A stretch of DNA of 36,750 nt from a virus: positions 1 through 36,750 of the IMG/VR virus record IMGVR_UViG_3300033388_001532; one strand, 5' to 3'. Positions 1-5,841 of this stretch are shown piece by piece (the first letter of the stretch is position 1; each line of letters starts with the position of its first letter). The notes below the pieces were generated by a model. That model made no database searches, was not told where the DNA came from, and saw only the letters and a list, made by a program, of their open reading frames with translations. Position numbers and translations under genes: made by a program.

Positions 1-114
1 ATCATTTTCGTGGCGTGCTGCATATGATACGGGGGGTGCTGTGTTGGGGGTAAAAGGGCTCTATTGCATACGCTCACCCCTTCGTGGTGCGCCTAGGCTG
101 CGCTGTGCGGGGGT
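1..114. repeat. Left terminal inverted repeat, 114 bp
   Basis: Bases 1-114 are the exact reverse complement of 36637-36750; the match breaks at base 115 (T here, C in the reverse complement of the right end). The repeat is noncoding and G-rich on the top strand, with G-tracts at 31-36, 46-50, 56-58 and 109-113. It contains the 8-bp palindrome GCCTAGGC at 91-98. It lies outside the last gene of each arm, as a replicon end would. It may be a true linear end or an assembly artefact at a palindromic junction; the sequence alone cannot decide. Confidence 0.97.
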
Positions 115-187
115 TTAGGCGGTAGGGGTATACAAAGACCCCTCCGCAGGGGTTAGGGCCGTACGGAGGGGTTAGGGGGTTCACGGG
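115..187 (-). terminator. Subterminal G-rich segment with hairpins, possible leftward terminator
   Basis: This noncoding stretch lies between the terminal repeat and the stop of the leftward gene at 188. It can fold as ACCCCT-CCGC-AGGGGT (138-153) or as an 8-bp stem CCCCTCCG/CGGAGGGG (139-146 with 164-171). Read leftward, the short hairpin is followed by a weak U-rich stretch (CTTTGTAT), so it may end the outermost left transcript. TTAGGG occurs at 153-158, 172-177 and 188-193. Confidence 0.4.
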
Positions 188-583
188 TTAGGGGGTGTAG
201 TTTGGCTTTATAATCCACCTTATAGGAGGCGGGCAGGCGTTAGTACTGTGTCCTTTATTACTGGGCCACTCTCGATAATCCCCTCCACTATTGCGATACC
301 CCTCGCAGATGTTGTCCCCTATAAACAACAGAGTGCAAGCATGGCCTGCTTCTGGCACGTGGGTCTCGGTGTTGTACACTACGCCCTTTTTGGGGGCAGT
401 GACGACAATAGGCGCTGCGTCCACATCCTTCAGCTCATCGGCTAACTCTTCCATCTTCTCCGACATCTCGCGCATCTCGCGTTCTACGTCTTGTTTTGTG
501 CGTTTCATTTGTCTTTTCCTCCGGTTGTCTATTGCATTAGTTACACGTTCTCTAATTACTGAGCATCTGCCTAATGGCTTCAT
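188..583 (-). CDS. Coiled-coil plus THVP-domain protein, paralogue 1
   Basis: Uncharacterised phage protein of 131 aa, or 106 aa from an internal start. The long start at 583 follows AAGGAGCGAGACG; a second in-frame ATG at 508 (residue 26) follows a strong GGAGGAAAAGACAA, so two isoforms are possible. Residues about 27-55 are charged and heptad-like (coiled coil). Residues 58-131 form a domain with V-Y-N-T-E-T-H-V-P near 69-77 and tryptophans at 106 and 123. The same domain recurs at 1482-1952, 33096-33464 and 35045-35749, and its layout resembles DUF551-type phage proteins (inference). It has its own promoter at 625-653 and is the outermost left gene. Function unknown. Confidence 0.75.
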   Translation of the reverse strand: MKPLGRCSVIRERVTNAIDNRRKRQMKRTKQDVEREMREMSEKMEELADELKDVDAAPIVVTAPKKGVVYNTETHVPEAGHACTLLFIGDNICEGYRNSGGDYREWPSNKGHSTNACPPPIRWIIKPNYTP

Positions 584-624
584 CGTCTCGCTCCTTAGTT
601 GCGTTTGATTTAACTTATAATGTT

Positions 625-653
625 AATATACACCTTTTAACTAAGGATGTCAA
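625..653 (-). promoter_or_regulatory. Sigma70-type promoter, leftward
   Basis: On the minus strand, TTGACA (648-653) is separated by 17 bp from TATATT (625-630). ATAAGTTAAATCA follows in the presumed early transcript, as at 5389 and 35871. It drives the gene starting at 583. Confidence 0.85.
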
Positions 654-668
654 GCTTTATTTTAACAT

Positions 669-704
669 AAAAAAAGCACGATAACATACCCAGTGTTACC
701 GTGC
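669..704 (-). terminator. Intrinsic terminator, leftward
   Basis: An 11-bp stem (676-686 with 694-704, one G-U pair) with a 7-nt loop is followed on the minus strand by a run of Us (A-run at 669-675). It ends the unit that finishes with the gene at 718-939 and insulates it from the promoter at 625-653. Confidence 0.9.
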
Positions 705-717
705 GCTTAAAGTGTTA

Positions 718-939
718 CTACTTCGCCACGTAATTCCCACACGCGCCCACACTATTACCCGTAGCGCAGCCGTGCCAGCCGCTCATCCTGCGCCTTGGCT
801 TGCTGTAGTCCGGGTCGAGGGTCGCGTTGCGCAGGCAGTGTGCGGAAACCGCGTTGTTGTCTTCGCCTTGGTAGACGCAGTTGTAGCAGTACACCGCGCC
901 GGGGACGGGGTCGGTCTTCGGTACGTCTTTAAGTTTCAT
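718..939 (-). CDS. Small cysteine-rich protein
   Basis: A 73-aa protein of unknown function. Its start at 939 is preceded by AGGGAGC. It has a C-x2-C pair (Y-C-Y-N-C near residues 18-21), further cysteines at about 35, 58 and 67, and a basic K-P-R-R-R stretch, suggesting metal binding. It is the last gene of a leftward unit and is followed by the terminator at 669-704. A 9-7-9 inverted repeat lies just upstream of its ribosome-binding site. Confidence 0.75.
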   Translation of the reverse strand: MKLKDVPKTDPVPGAVYCYNCVYQGEDNNAVSAHCLRNATLDPDYSKPRRRMSGWHGCATGNSVGACGNYVAK

Positions 940-952
940 TGAGCGCTCCCTG

Positions 953-977
953 AGTTGTATACACTATATATACAACT
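953..977. promoter_or_regulatory. Perfect 9-7-9 inverted repeat upstream of a start codon
   Basis: AGTTGTATA (953-961) and TATACAACT (969-977) are perfect inverted arms around a 7-bp spacer. The element sits 14 bp before the ATG of the gene at 718-939, next to its ribosome-binding site. It could be an operator, or an RNA hairpin controlling translation. No -35 box was found at a suitable distance. Confidence 0.55.
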
Positions 978-989
978 GGGGGCGGGGTT

Positions 990-1148
990 TTATTCGTTTA
1001 TATATCGAGTTTTGTGAGGCTTAACATTAATCGCGTCACACATTTTATAAGCAATTTCGATAGCTTCGTATTCAATCCCTTTACGGCAACCTTCTTTTAC
1101 TATGATCCCTTGCAAAGCAACACCAGCAAAGTGTTGTAACCAAGTCAT
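990..1148 (-). CDS. Small conserved phage protein
   Basis: A 52-aa protein beginning MTWLQHFAGVALQGIIV and ending in a basic tail. Its ATG overlaps the stop of the upstream gene (ATGA at 1145-1148), indicating translational coupling. The pattern H/Y-F-A-x2-A-L-Q-G-I followed by an amphipathic A-Y-x2-C-D-A helix resembles a widespread family of very small tailed-phage proteins (recalled, not searched). Function unknown. Confidence 0.7.
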   Translation of the reverse strand: MTWLQHFAGVALQGIIVKEGCRKGIEYEAIEIAYKMCDAINVKPHKTRYINE

Positions 1149-1318
1149 TCTTCCTCCTCCATTTCCATTTCATGATATGCTTCGAGCCAATCAGGATAGC
1201 CATACTCCTTTGCTGTTCTATTAGCAAAGTATACTAATTCATCCTCTCCGCAGCACTCAGGATATGGATCTGAGCACATAAGAAGCTTTAAAAAATAGAT
1301 ATATTCATTTCTAGTCAT
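1145..1318 (-). CDS. Small acidic protein
   Basis: A 57-aa protein from the ATG at 1318, chosen because AAAGGAGG lies 11 nt upstream and because the promoter at 1354-1383 would fall inside any longer frame. It is hydrophobic at the start, has a double cysteine (E-C-C-G-E) and ends in a run of glutamates. It is first in a leftward unit with the genes at 990 and 718. Function unknown. Confidence 0.7.
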   Translation of the reverse strand: MTRNEYIYFLKLLMCSDPYPECCGEDELVYFANRTAKEYGYPDWLEAYHEMEMEEEE

Positions 1319-1353
1319 CCTTATTGTCCTCCTTTGTTTATTAACTGTACCTG

Positions 1354-1383
1354 ATTCTAGCACACCCATAACCACCATGTCAA
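1354..1383 (-). promoter_or_regulatory. Sigma70-type promoter, leftward
   Basis: On the minus strand, TTGACA (1378-1383) is followed after 18 bp by TAGAAT (1354-1359). The upstream TTTAAATTAGTGC is shared with the promoters at 1991, 5389 and 35848. It directly follows the terminator at 1407-1465. Confidence 0.85.
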
Positions 1384-1470
1384 GCACTAATTTAAACAAA
1401 GAGAAAGCCCCTTAGAGCAGCGCCGGGCTAGGCGGGTGCGAAGCGCAAGGGCTGGACTAAGGGGCGAGGG
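1378..1470 (-). repeat. Left copy of a 93-bp inverted terminator-promoter cassette
   Basis: The reverse complement of this segment matches 35761-35853 with fewer than ten differences by eye. It comprises a long-stem terminator followed by an AT-rich element and the -35 box of the next unit. The copies are inverted relative to each other, one in each arm. Confidence 0.9.
1398..1465 (-). terminator. Long-stem intrinsic terminator, leftward
   Basis: GCCCCTTAG (1407-1415) pairs perfectly with CTAAGGGGC (1457-1465). The large GC-rich interior can fold further. On the minus strand the stem is followed by TTTCTCTTT. It closes the unit ending with the gene at 1482-1952. Confidence 0.75.
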
Positions 1471-1481
1471 GCTACAAAGGG

Positions 1482-1952
1482 TTAGTCGATTTTATTTAGT
1501 ATATATTGTGGTATTACGCACCATCTCTTTGGGGGATCGCACTTGGTTGCGTGTCTTTTGTCTACGCCATCCATAATATACCATTTTTTGAGAGAATCAT
1601 AGCCTCCTTCTATTGTGTTTACTCCCAAAAGAAGCAGATGAGTAGTAAAAGGGATCGGCACGTGGGTCTCGGTGTCGTACACGCGGCCCTCGATGGGGGA
1701 GGTTACAACGGTGGGCTGTACTTCTAACTCTGCAAGCTCATCTGCCAATCGCTCTTGCTCGCGTGCAATCTCACGTTGTTTCTGTTCGATCTCGTGTCTT
1801 GTCATTGTCTGTCCTCCGGTTGTGTTGGTCTTATGATTCCAATAGTGTGGGTTATCATCTTCTTTGTTGCATTTGTTACATGGGTGTTCGCCTAGCGAGG
1901 TGTCGTAGTTCTTACAATCCATACAGAGTTTTAATCCGTCCGGTCTACACAT
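1482..1952 (-). CDS. Zinc-ribbon, coiled-coil and THVP-domain protein, paralogue 2
   Basis: Uncharacterised 156-aa protein, or 107 aa from an internal start. The first ATG (1952) follows GAGGAGAGAGACG; the in-frame ATG at 1805 (residue 50) follows a strong GGAGGACAGACA. The N-terminal extension carries C10-x2-C13 and C25-x2-C28, a likely zinc ribbon that the short form would lack. Residues about 51-77 are coiled-coil-like and closely resemble the N-terminus at 33096-33464. Residues 80-156 are the THVP domain (V-Y-D-T-E-T-H-V-P at 91-99, tryptophans at 124 and 144). It is transcribed alone, from the promoter at 1991-2019 to the terminator at 1398-1465. Function unknown. Confidence 0.78.
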   Translation of the reverse strand: MCRPDGLKLCMDCKNYDTSLGEHPCNKCNKEDDNPHYWNHKTNTTGGQTMTRHEIEQKQREIAREQERLADELAELEVQPTVVTSPIEGRVYDTETHVPIPFTTHLLLLGVNTIEGGYDSLKKWYIMDGVDKRHATKCDPPKRWCVIPQYILNKID

Positions 1953-1990
1953 CGTCTCTCTCCTCGTTGTTTCCTCGCTTAACTGTCCCT

Positions 1991-2019
1991 AGTCTAGCAC
2001 ACTCAACACCCAGTGTCAA
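1991..2019 (-). promoter_or_regulatory. Sigma70-type promoter, leftward
   Basis: On the minus strand, TTGACA (2014-2019), a 17-bp spacer, then TAGACT (1991-1996). The -35 region abuts the end of the small gene at 2023-2136, so no terminator separates the two units. Confidence 0.85.
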
Positions 2020-2022
2020 GCA

Positions 2023-2136
2023 CTAATTTAAATACTTCACCACCCACCTTTTCCCGCACGCCCCACACACCGCTGTGTGCTTGGTTGATGTGACGAGGAC
2101 GTAGGGGCGGGGGTGAGGACAGGTTGACTGTTTCAT
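2023..2136 (-). CDS. 37-aa zinc-knuckle microprotein
   Basis: A very short gene whose ATG overlaps the stop of the preceding gene (TAATG at 2134-2138), implying coupling. The protein has C6-P-H near the start and C25-G-A-C28 followed by G-K-R-W, typical of a small zinc ribbon. Its last codons run into the AT-rich promoter element at 2014-2025. Function unknown; the call rests on coupling and the cysteine pattern. Confidence 0.6.
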   Translation of the reverse strand: MKQSTCPHPRPYVLVTSTKHTAVCGACGKRWVVKYLN

Positions 2137-2333
2137 TAGTATTGTTTATCCAGCTGTTGTTTACCACAGTCATATATTTCGCAATAGACCGGCACAGTCG
2201 GGTCGTCTACCATTGCACCAGACTGCCCGCAGCCCAACGACTCGCACCACATGCAGTCCTCTATTGTAACATCTTTGGTGTTGTGCTTGCAACCATAGAT
2301 TTTGCACTCACCACAATCGTTAAAGCATCCCAT
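2136..2333 (-). CDS. Cysteine-rich small protein
   Basis: A 65-aa protein with nine cysteines, several as C-x2-C or C-x4-C (for example C-G-E-C and C-M-W-C), consistent with one or two zinc sites. Its start lies 14 nt inside the upstream gene, with GGAGG upstream. Function unknown. Confidence 0.72.
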   Translation of the reverse strand: MGCFNDCGECKIYGCKHNTKDVTIEDCMWCESLGCGQSGAMVDDPTVPVYCEIYDCGKQQLDKQY

Positions 2334-2664
2334 TAATATAGTCCTCCACTTCGCGCATCTTAAAAAAACACCTTACGTCATGCTCTTGCGCGTGCTCAAG
2401 TTCCAGCACACTCCCCGCGCTACACTCCCACCCCGGCAGGAAGTACACACCATCACACCGTCTCAAAAGCTCGCGGATGCCATCCAGCCAAATGTCATCG
2501 GTCAAGGTGCCATCGAAAAATCGCGTGTTCGTGTGCGGGCATATGACCACACCGCCCATGCTCCATATTTCGAAAGCTGCCGTTTCCGCTTTGCGGATGT
2601 TCTGTTCTACGGCCCACGCGTTAGTGCCACGGTAGGGGCCAGCGATGAATATTACTCGTTTCAT
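2320..2664 (-). CDS. DUF4406-like protein (nucleoside deoxyribosyltransferase-like fold)
   Basis: A 114-aa protein starting after AGGAGGACGCAAA. It begins with K-R-V-I-F-I-A-G-P-Y-R, then an N-I-x2-A helix, a G-x2-V-I-C-P-H-T-N segment and D-G-V-Y-F-L-P-G-W-E-x-S-x-G. This matches DUF4406, a phage family related to nucleoside 2-deoxyribosyltransferases. The late glutamate/serine motif (W-E-C-S-A-G) is where that superfamily binds substrate, so a nucleotide-metabolism or nucleotide-sensing role is plausible but unproven. It is embedded in the leftward operon and overlaps the next gene. Confidence 0.85.
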   Translation of the reverse strand: MKRVIFIAGPYRGTNAWAVEQNIRKAETAAFEIWSMGGVVICPHTNTRFFDGTLTDDIWLDGIRELLRRCDGVYFLPGWECSAGSVLELEHAQEHDVRCFFKMREVEDYINGML

Positions 2665-2685
2665 TTTGCGTCCTCCTATTATTTG

Positions 2686-2967
2686 TTATATAAACCCATT
2701 AAGAATTGCATCGACCTCGCATATAGTGAAAGAGCTATCCATATCCTCTCGAATATCATAATCACTATGGTCTATTGATCTTTTATTGCAATCTATTTTA
2801 TCTGGAAAATAGATAGAGTCACCAAAACTTTTACTATACTTTTCTCTAACGCAACTTATACATACAGAATAAAACCCATACTTACCACCATTTTGGCGAT
2901 AATAATGTTTTGTTGTCGCGGGTAATTCTTGTTTACATTTTCTGCATGTTTTTATCTTATCCATCAT
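2686..2967 (-). CDS. Zinc-ribbon protein
   Basis: A 93-aa protein. The start at 2967 is chosen because it overlaps the upstream stop (ATGA) and has GAGGGGGCG before it. C-R-K-C near the N-terminus and C-I-S-C about 30 residues later, separated by Y-Y-R-Q-N-G-G-K, form the C-x2-C...C-x2-C ribbon often found beside HNH motifs. No HNH catalytic motif is visible. The same ribbon opens the upstream gene at 2964-3299. Confidence 0.72.
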   Translation of the reverse strand: MMDKIKTCRKCKQELPATTKHYYRQNGGKYGFYSVCISCVREKYSKSFGDSIYFPDKIDCNKRSIDHSDYDIREDMDSSFTICEVDAILNGFI

Positions 2968-3299
2968 CTCGCCCCCTCGCACTTCCGCGCCCATTCCAGA
3001 TCGTCCTCAACCGTCAAGTCCGACACCGGCTTGCGGAAATAATCAGAGTCAATCAACGACCAAAGCAACGCTTGCTCTCGTAGGTCGCGCTCAGTGTCCA
3101 TAAAGTCCATGTCGTTGACGCGGGCGCGGTTTACGTTTGGATTTTCCGACTTTGGATAACTTTTCTTTCCACGTTTCGTTGCCTTGTGGCATTCCTTACA
3201 CTGCCCCTTTAGCGCGGTGGTGTGGTTGCCTTGCGTGTAAAAATATTCGGTCGTGTTGGGGAAGTCGTCACCGCACTTGCTGCATGTTTTCAGTTCCAT
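2964..3299 (-). CDS. Zinc-ribbon protein
   Basis: A 111-aa protein from the ATG at 3299, directly after GGAGGGG and one base after the upstream stop. It starts with C-S-K-C-G-D-D-F-P and has C-K-E-C-H about 30 residues on, the ribbon also seen in the next gene. A basic K-R-G-K-K-S stretch and an acidic C-terminal half follow. The two adjacent ribbon genes may be an old duplication. No catalytic motif is seen; nucleic-acid binding is likely by family resemblance only. Confidence 0.72.
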   Translation of the reverse strand: MELKTCSKCGDDFPNTTEYFYTQGNHTTALKGQCKECHKATKRGKKSYPKSENPNVNRARVNDMDFMDTERDLREQALLWSLIDSDYFRKPVSDLTVEDDLEWARKCEGAR

Positions 3300-3300
3300 T

Positions 3301-4149
3301 TTACCCCTCCATTTCGTCAAGTTCTTTTTGCATAACAGAAAAAACGGTTTCAGCTTTCGGCCCTGAGTGCAAACGCCATGTGCCGCCATCAAAAGACGGA
3401 ACATAGCCTGAGTACCAAAGCGTTAATAATGGTTTCCAAGGATTATCTCCAAGGTCTTCGACATACTTCCATGTCTTAATATTTGGAAATAATCCACCGC
3501 AATAAGCCCAGACCGAAGCCCCGACCGAAGCCCTGACCGAATCCCAGACCGAAGCCCCGACCGAAGCCCAGACCGAAGCCCTGACCGAATCCCCGACCGA
3601 AGCCCCGACCGAAGCCCAGACCGAATCCCCGACCGAAGCCCCGACCGAAGCCCAGACCGAATCCCTGACCGAAGCCCCGACCGAATCCCCGACCGAAGCC
3701 CAGACCGAAGCCCTGACCGAAGCCCAGACCGAAGCCCTGACCGAAGCCCTGACCGAATCCCATTCTTTTAATAGTTTTTTCTTTTTAAAGTCGGGCAAAA
3801 CTTTACCTTTTAACAATAATGGATTTACAGGATTGTTTGCCTCATGCAATTTTAATCCTGTCAGTTTATCCATTTCCTGCCTTTTAATCTCTCGAATAAC
3901 ACGACATTCACCGCGTAATTTTTTAGAATCACTCGCTATAATTTTAACAGCATCAACTTCATAATATCGCGATGGTGCTGTTTGGTATGAGACTGCGTCT
4001 AGTAATGTTGGTGAAAAGTGAATCCCGCGACCGCAAGTGTTATCATGTAAGTCAGGGTTGTCAACTTTCATTAATTTTCCAACGCGCCATTCAGTTACAC
4101 CGTCCCAATGTGACCGTCTGTTTTTGGCTACTGCTTTATAATATTTCAT
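3301..4149 (-). CDS. DUF7666-like protein with 21 tetrapeptide repeats
   Basis: A 282-aa protein starting after GGAGGG. Residues 1-80 (Y-Y-K-A-V through C-G-R-G-I-H-F-S-P and L-x-A-V-S-Y) resemble the N-terminal domain of phage proteins classed as DUF7666 (recalled). Residues about 131-214 are 21 uninterrupted units of (A/D)-S-V-(R/W/G), encoded by 12-bp repeats at 3508-3759. The C-terminal 65 residues are W- and Y-rich (T-W-K-Y, N-P-W-K-P-L, G-G-T-W-R). A strict four-residue period with serine and valine at fixed positions suggests a repetitive beta or helical spacer. Copy-number change would not alter the reading frame. Function unknown. Confidence 0.8.
   Translation of the reverse strand: MKYYKAVAKNRRSHWDGVTEWRVGKLMKVDNPDLHDNTCGRGIHFSPTLLDAVSYQTAPSRYYEVDAVKIIASDSKKLRGECRVIREIKRQEMDKLTGLKLHEANNPVNPLLLKGKVLPDFKKKKLLKEWDSVRASVRASVWASVRASVWASVGDSVGASVRDSVWASVGASVGDSVWASVGASVGDSVRASVWASVGASVWDSVRASVGASVWAYCGGLFPNIKTWKYVEDLGDNPWKPLLTLWYSGYVPSFDGGTWRLHSGPKAETVFSVMQKELDEMEG
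3508..3759 (-). repeat. 21 x 12-bp coding minisatellite
   Basis: Exactly 252 bp of 12-bp units, read on the minus strand as G(C/A)T TCG GTC NGG. N is A, T or G but never C, giving R, W or G. The second base of the first codon alternates C/A, giving A or D. All other positions are fixed. All three forward frames of the repeat stay open. Confidence 0.95.
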
Positions 4150-4152
4150 TGT

Positions 4153-4356
4153 CTAACCCTCCAAACTTTCGTCAATGTGTTCATGTACGTCTTCTGAGTC
4201 AAGGTACAATTCCAGCGCCTCGCGGTCGTGCTCGCACAACACGGGGTCTGTGTCGTAGTCCTCGATCTGAATGTCGTCACGCGGGCCGGTGATGAGTAGT
4301 TGTAGGTCGTAGTGGGTGCCATCGGGCGACTCCCATTTGACGGTGGTGTGCATCAT
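4153..4356 (-). CDS. Small acidic protein
   Basis: A 67-aa protein; its ATG overlaps the upstream stop (ATGA at 4353-4356), with AAGGAGG upstream. It is strongly acidic, especially in the second half (E-D-Y-D-T-D, D-S-E-D-V). No recognised domain. Part of the 5027-to-2023 leftward operon. Confidence 0.7.
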   Translation of the reverse strand: MMHTTVKWESPDGTHYDLQLLITGPRDDIQIEDYDTDPVLCEHDREALELYLDSEDVHEHIDESLEG

Positions 4357-4577
4357 CTTGAATCCTCCTTTCCTTGAAAATCTCTACACTTGCCTCGTTT
4401 GTTTTTCTTGCTACAATAAACCAAGTCGCTTCTACTTCCAGAGTAATTATTAGCAAAACAAACGGTTTCTTTTATTTCCCTGACGCATCCTGTGAAAAGA
4501 TAAGTCTCCTCAAGCGTTGCCAGCATGCAATGTTCGCATTTACGACAGAATCGTTTCTCTCGCTCAAACCATTTCAT
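4353..4577 (-). CDS. Cysteine-rich small protein
   Basis: A 74-aa protein. The start at 4577 is preferred over an upstream ATG because GGAG lies just before it and the upstream gene stops at 4580. Cysteines occur as C-R-K-C-x2-C and later singly, with many lysines and arginines, suggesting a small zinc-binding protein. Function unknown. Confidence 0.68.
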   Translation of the reverse strand: MKWFEREKRFCRKCEHCMLATLEETYLFTGCVREIKETVCFANNYSGSRSDLVYCSKKNKRGKCRDFQGKEDSR

Positions 4578-4579
4578 GT

Positions 4580-4873
4580 CTAGTCTCCATCGCGTTCTTG
4601 GTGACACCGCATGTCACCGTAGTCTGCAACCGCGTCCTGCGCCTCTTGGTGGTACGCCTGTGCAACCAAGTTCTGTGTTGCGCCCTTGTTAAACCACTCG
4701 TAAATCTCAATCCATGCGGCATCACTTGGGTATGGAATCATTTCCCTGATATCACACGTGCCGTCACAGTCCATTGATACTTTCACATCGTACTCTGTGT
4801 CGTCAAGGGCTTCGAATGACAGGGTGACGGTGGAGTCGTAGACGCGGGCGGTGATTTCTCGGTTGCTAGGCAT
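4580..4873 (-). CDS. Hypothetical protein
   Basis: A 97-aa acidic protein whose start overlaps the end of the upstream gene by 8 nt. An N-terminal half rich in alternating hydrophobics (T-V-T-L-S-F, Y-D-V-K-V) looks beta-stranded; the second half looks helical. No family recognised. Confidence 0.68.
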   Translation of the reverse strand: MPSNREITARVYDSTVTLSFEALDDTEYDVKVSMDCDGTCDIREMIPYPSDAAWIEIYEWFNKGATQNLVAQAYHQEAQDAVADYGDMRCHQERDGD

Positions 4874-5027
4874 TGGTTTGTTCCTTTTCCATTTTAAGTG
4901 CTTGGATTTTCATTTGGTCTAATTTTCCCGCCATGTATGCAAGCTCGAATATGTCGCGAGCATCTTCGGATTGCGCTAATCGCGGGCAACTTCTCTCAAA
5001 ATTCTTGTATGCTGTGTCTACGTCCAT
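4866..5027 (-). CDS. Small helical protein
   Basis: A 53-aa protein. The ATG at 5027 is chosen because the shared ribosome-binding sequence AACGAGGAGAGAGACGATG precedes it and because the promoter at 5055-5083 lies upstream. It is predicted mostly helical and charged. First gene of the long leftward operon that runs to 2023. Function unknown. Confidence 0.68.
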   Translation of the reverse strand: MDVDTAYKNFERSCPRLAQSEDARDIFELAYMAGKLDQMKIQALKMEKEQTNA

Positions 5028-5054
5028 CGTCTCTCTCCTCGTTTGGTTGCTCTC

Positions 5055-5083
5055 AATATACACCAGTGGGCGGTGAGTGTCAA
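5055..5083 (-). promoter_or_regulatory. Sigma70-type promoter of the main leftward operon
   Basis: On the minus strand, TTGACA (5078-5083), a 17-bp spacer, then TATATT (5055-5060). It starts just after the stop of the gene at 5087-5341 and drives about eleven genes down to 2023. Confidence 0.85.
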
Positions 5084-5086
5084 GGG

Positions 5087-5341
5087 TTAAATTTCCCAGC
5101 AATCCATATTTTCAGCGACCCAGTATTCGTTATACCGCCCGCTTCCGTTGCTTGCTTCAGTGTTACTCAAAGATGCATAGTCGTTATCTTTAATATCAAA
5201 ATCCCAACCTTCACAATCATCACATGAGGCACATTCAATTATTGCTTCTTCTGCGCTACTTGCTTCAACTTCATACTGTTCATTCGCTGATTCATCTACG
5301 CCTGCTACGCCTTTGATTAATTCTACCAAGTACATGCTCAT
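5087..5341 (-). CDS. Hypothetical acidic protein
   Basis: An 84-aa protein starting after CGAGGAGAAATGAT. It opens with a hydrophobic strand (M-Y-L-V-E-L-I) and has the motif A-S-S-A-E-E-A-I-I-E-C-A-S-C-D-D-C. An E-A-x-S-A-E-E-A-I pattern is common in small phage proteins with a ferredoxin-like fold (inference). It has its own promoter and is the first leftward gene next to the divergent GntR-type regulator, so regulation by that protein is plausible. Confidence 0.72.
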   Translation of the reverse strand: MSMYLVELIKGVAGVDESANEQYEVEASSAEEAIIECASCDDCEGWDFDIKDNDYASLSNTEASNGSGRYNEYWVAENMDCWEI

Positions 5342-5388
5342 ATCATTTCTCCTCGTTTTTTGTTGCTTTTGATTTAACTTATGTTCTC

Positions 5389-5417
5389 AATATACACCTT
5401 TGAAACATAGATGTCAA
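5389..5417 (-). promoter_or_regulatory. Sigma70-type promoter, leftward side of the divergent region
   Basis: On the minus strand, TTGACA (5412-5417), a 17-bp spacer, then TATATT (5389-5394). It is preceded by TTAAATTAGTGC and followed by CATAAGTTAAATCA. Its -35 box is 32 bp from the rightward -35 box at 5450. Confidence 0.88.
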
Positions 5418-5449
5418 GCACTAATTTAAAATAAATTTACGTCCACCCC

Positions 5450-5479
5450 TTGACACGCACTGTACTACCATGCTATAAT
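5450..5479 (+). promoter_or_regulatory. Sigma70-type promoter with extended -10, rightward
   Basis: TTGACA (5450-5455), an 18-bp spacer, then TATAAT (5474-5479) preceded by TGC. This is the closest-to-consensus promoter in the window; it drives the regulator at 5501 and faces away from the promoter at 5389-5417. Confidence 0.92.
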
Positions 5480-5500
5480 ACTAATGAAAGGTGAAACAAG

Positions 5501-5824
5501 ATGAAACAAACACAAACCAAAATTACCCATAAATTACTGTGCTCCATAGCTTTAGGGGAGTACGAAGCGGGCGACAAGATACCGTCCATGCGCAAGGTCT
5601 GTGCGGACACGGGCGCGTCTTTGACCACCGTACAAGAGGCTTTCCACGAATTACGCGACATGCATGCAGTGTACAATCCGACCAAAAACAGCGGTTATAT
5701 CGTGACAGACATCGGCCAGAGCGCAGCGAAGAACGAGATACTAGCCGATTTGAAAGCAAAGTTTGGGAAGATTGAAGAGACAGCGCGGAGCGCGGGTATC
5801 GACATTGCAGAAGTTACCCGCTAG
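5501..5824 (+). CDS. GntR-type winged-helix DNA-binding protein
   Basis: A 107-aa protein with AAAGGTG before its ATG. Residues about 8-72 match a GntR-type winged helix: G-E-Y-x2-G-D-K-I-P-S-M-R-K-V, then T-G-A-S-L-T-T-V-Q-E-A-F recognition helix, then N-S-G-Y-I-V wing. Only about 35 helical residues follow, so there is no effector domain, as in the short YtrA-like GntR proteins. It lies between divergent promoters and is probably a transcription regulator of both arms. A second possibility is that it fills the small-terminase slot directly before the large terminase; that is speculation from position. No other repressor-like gene is visible. Confidence 0.85.
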   Translation: MKQTQTKITHKLLCSIALGEYEAGDKIPSMRKVCADTGASLTTVQEAFHELRDMHAVYNPTKNSGYIVTDIGQSAAKNEILADLKAKFGKIEETARSAGIDIAEVTR

Positions 5825-5841
5825 AACATGAATAATTTAAC

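Noticed and set aside
2067-2082. CACACA-CCGC-TGTGTG palindrome as an operator
   Set aside because: It lies inside the coupled 37-aa zinc-knuckle gene and away from any promoter.
3096-3299. HNH endonuclease assignment for the zinc-ribbon proteins
   Set aside because: The cysteine ribbon is present, but no H-N-H catalytic motif follows in either gene at 2686 or 2964.
3508-3759. Diversity-generating retroelement variable region
   Set aside because: No reverse transcriptase or template repeat is present, and variation is not adenine-specific.
3476-3763. 95-aa ORF of GFGQ/GFGL/GFGR repeats on the minus strand
   Set aside because: It is an alternate frame of the 12-bp repeat inside the 3301-4149 gene, with no ribosome-binding site; all frames of the repeat are open.
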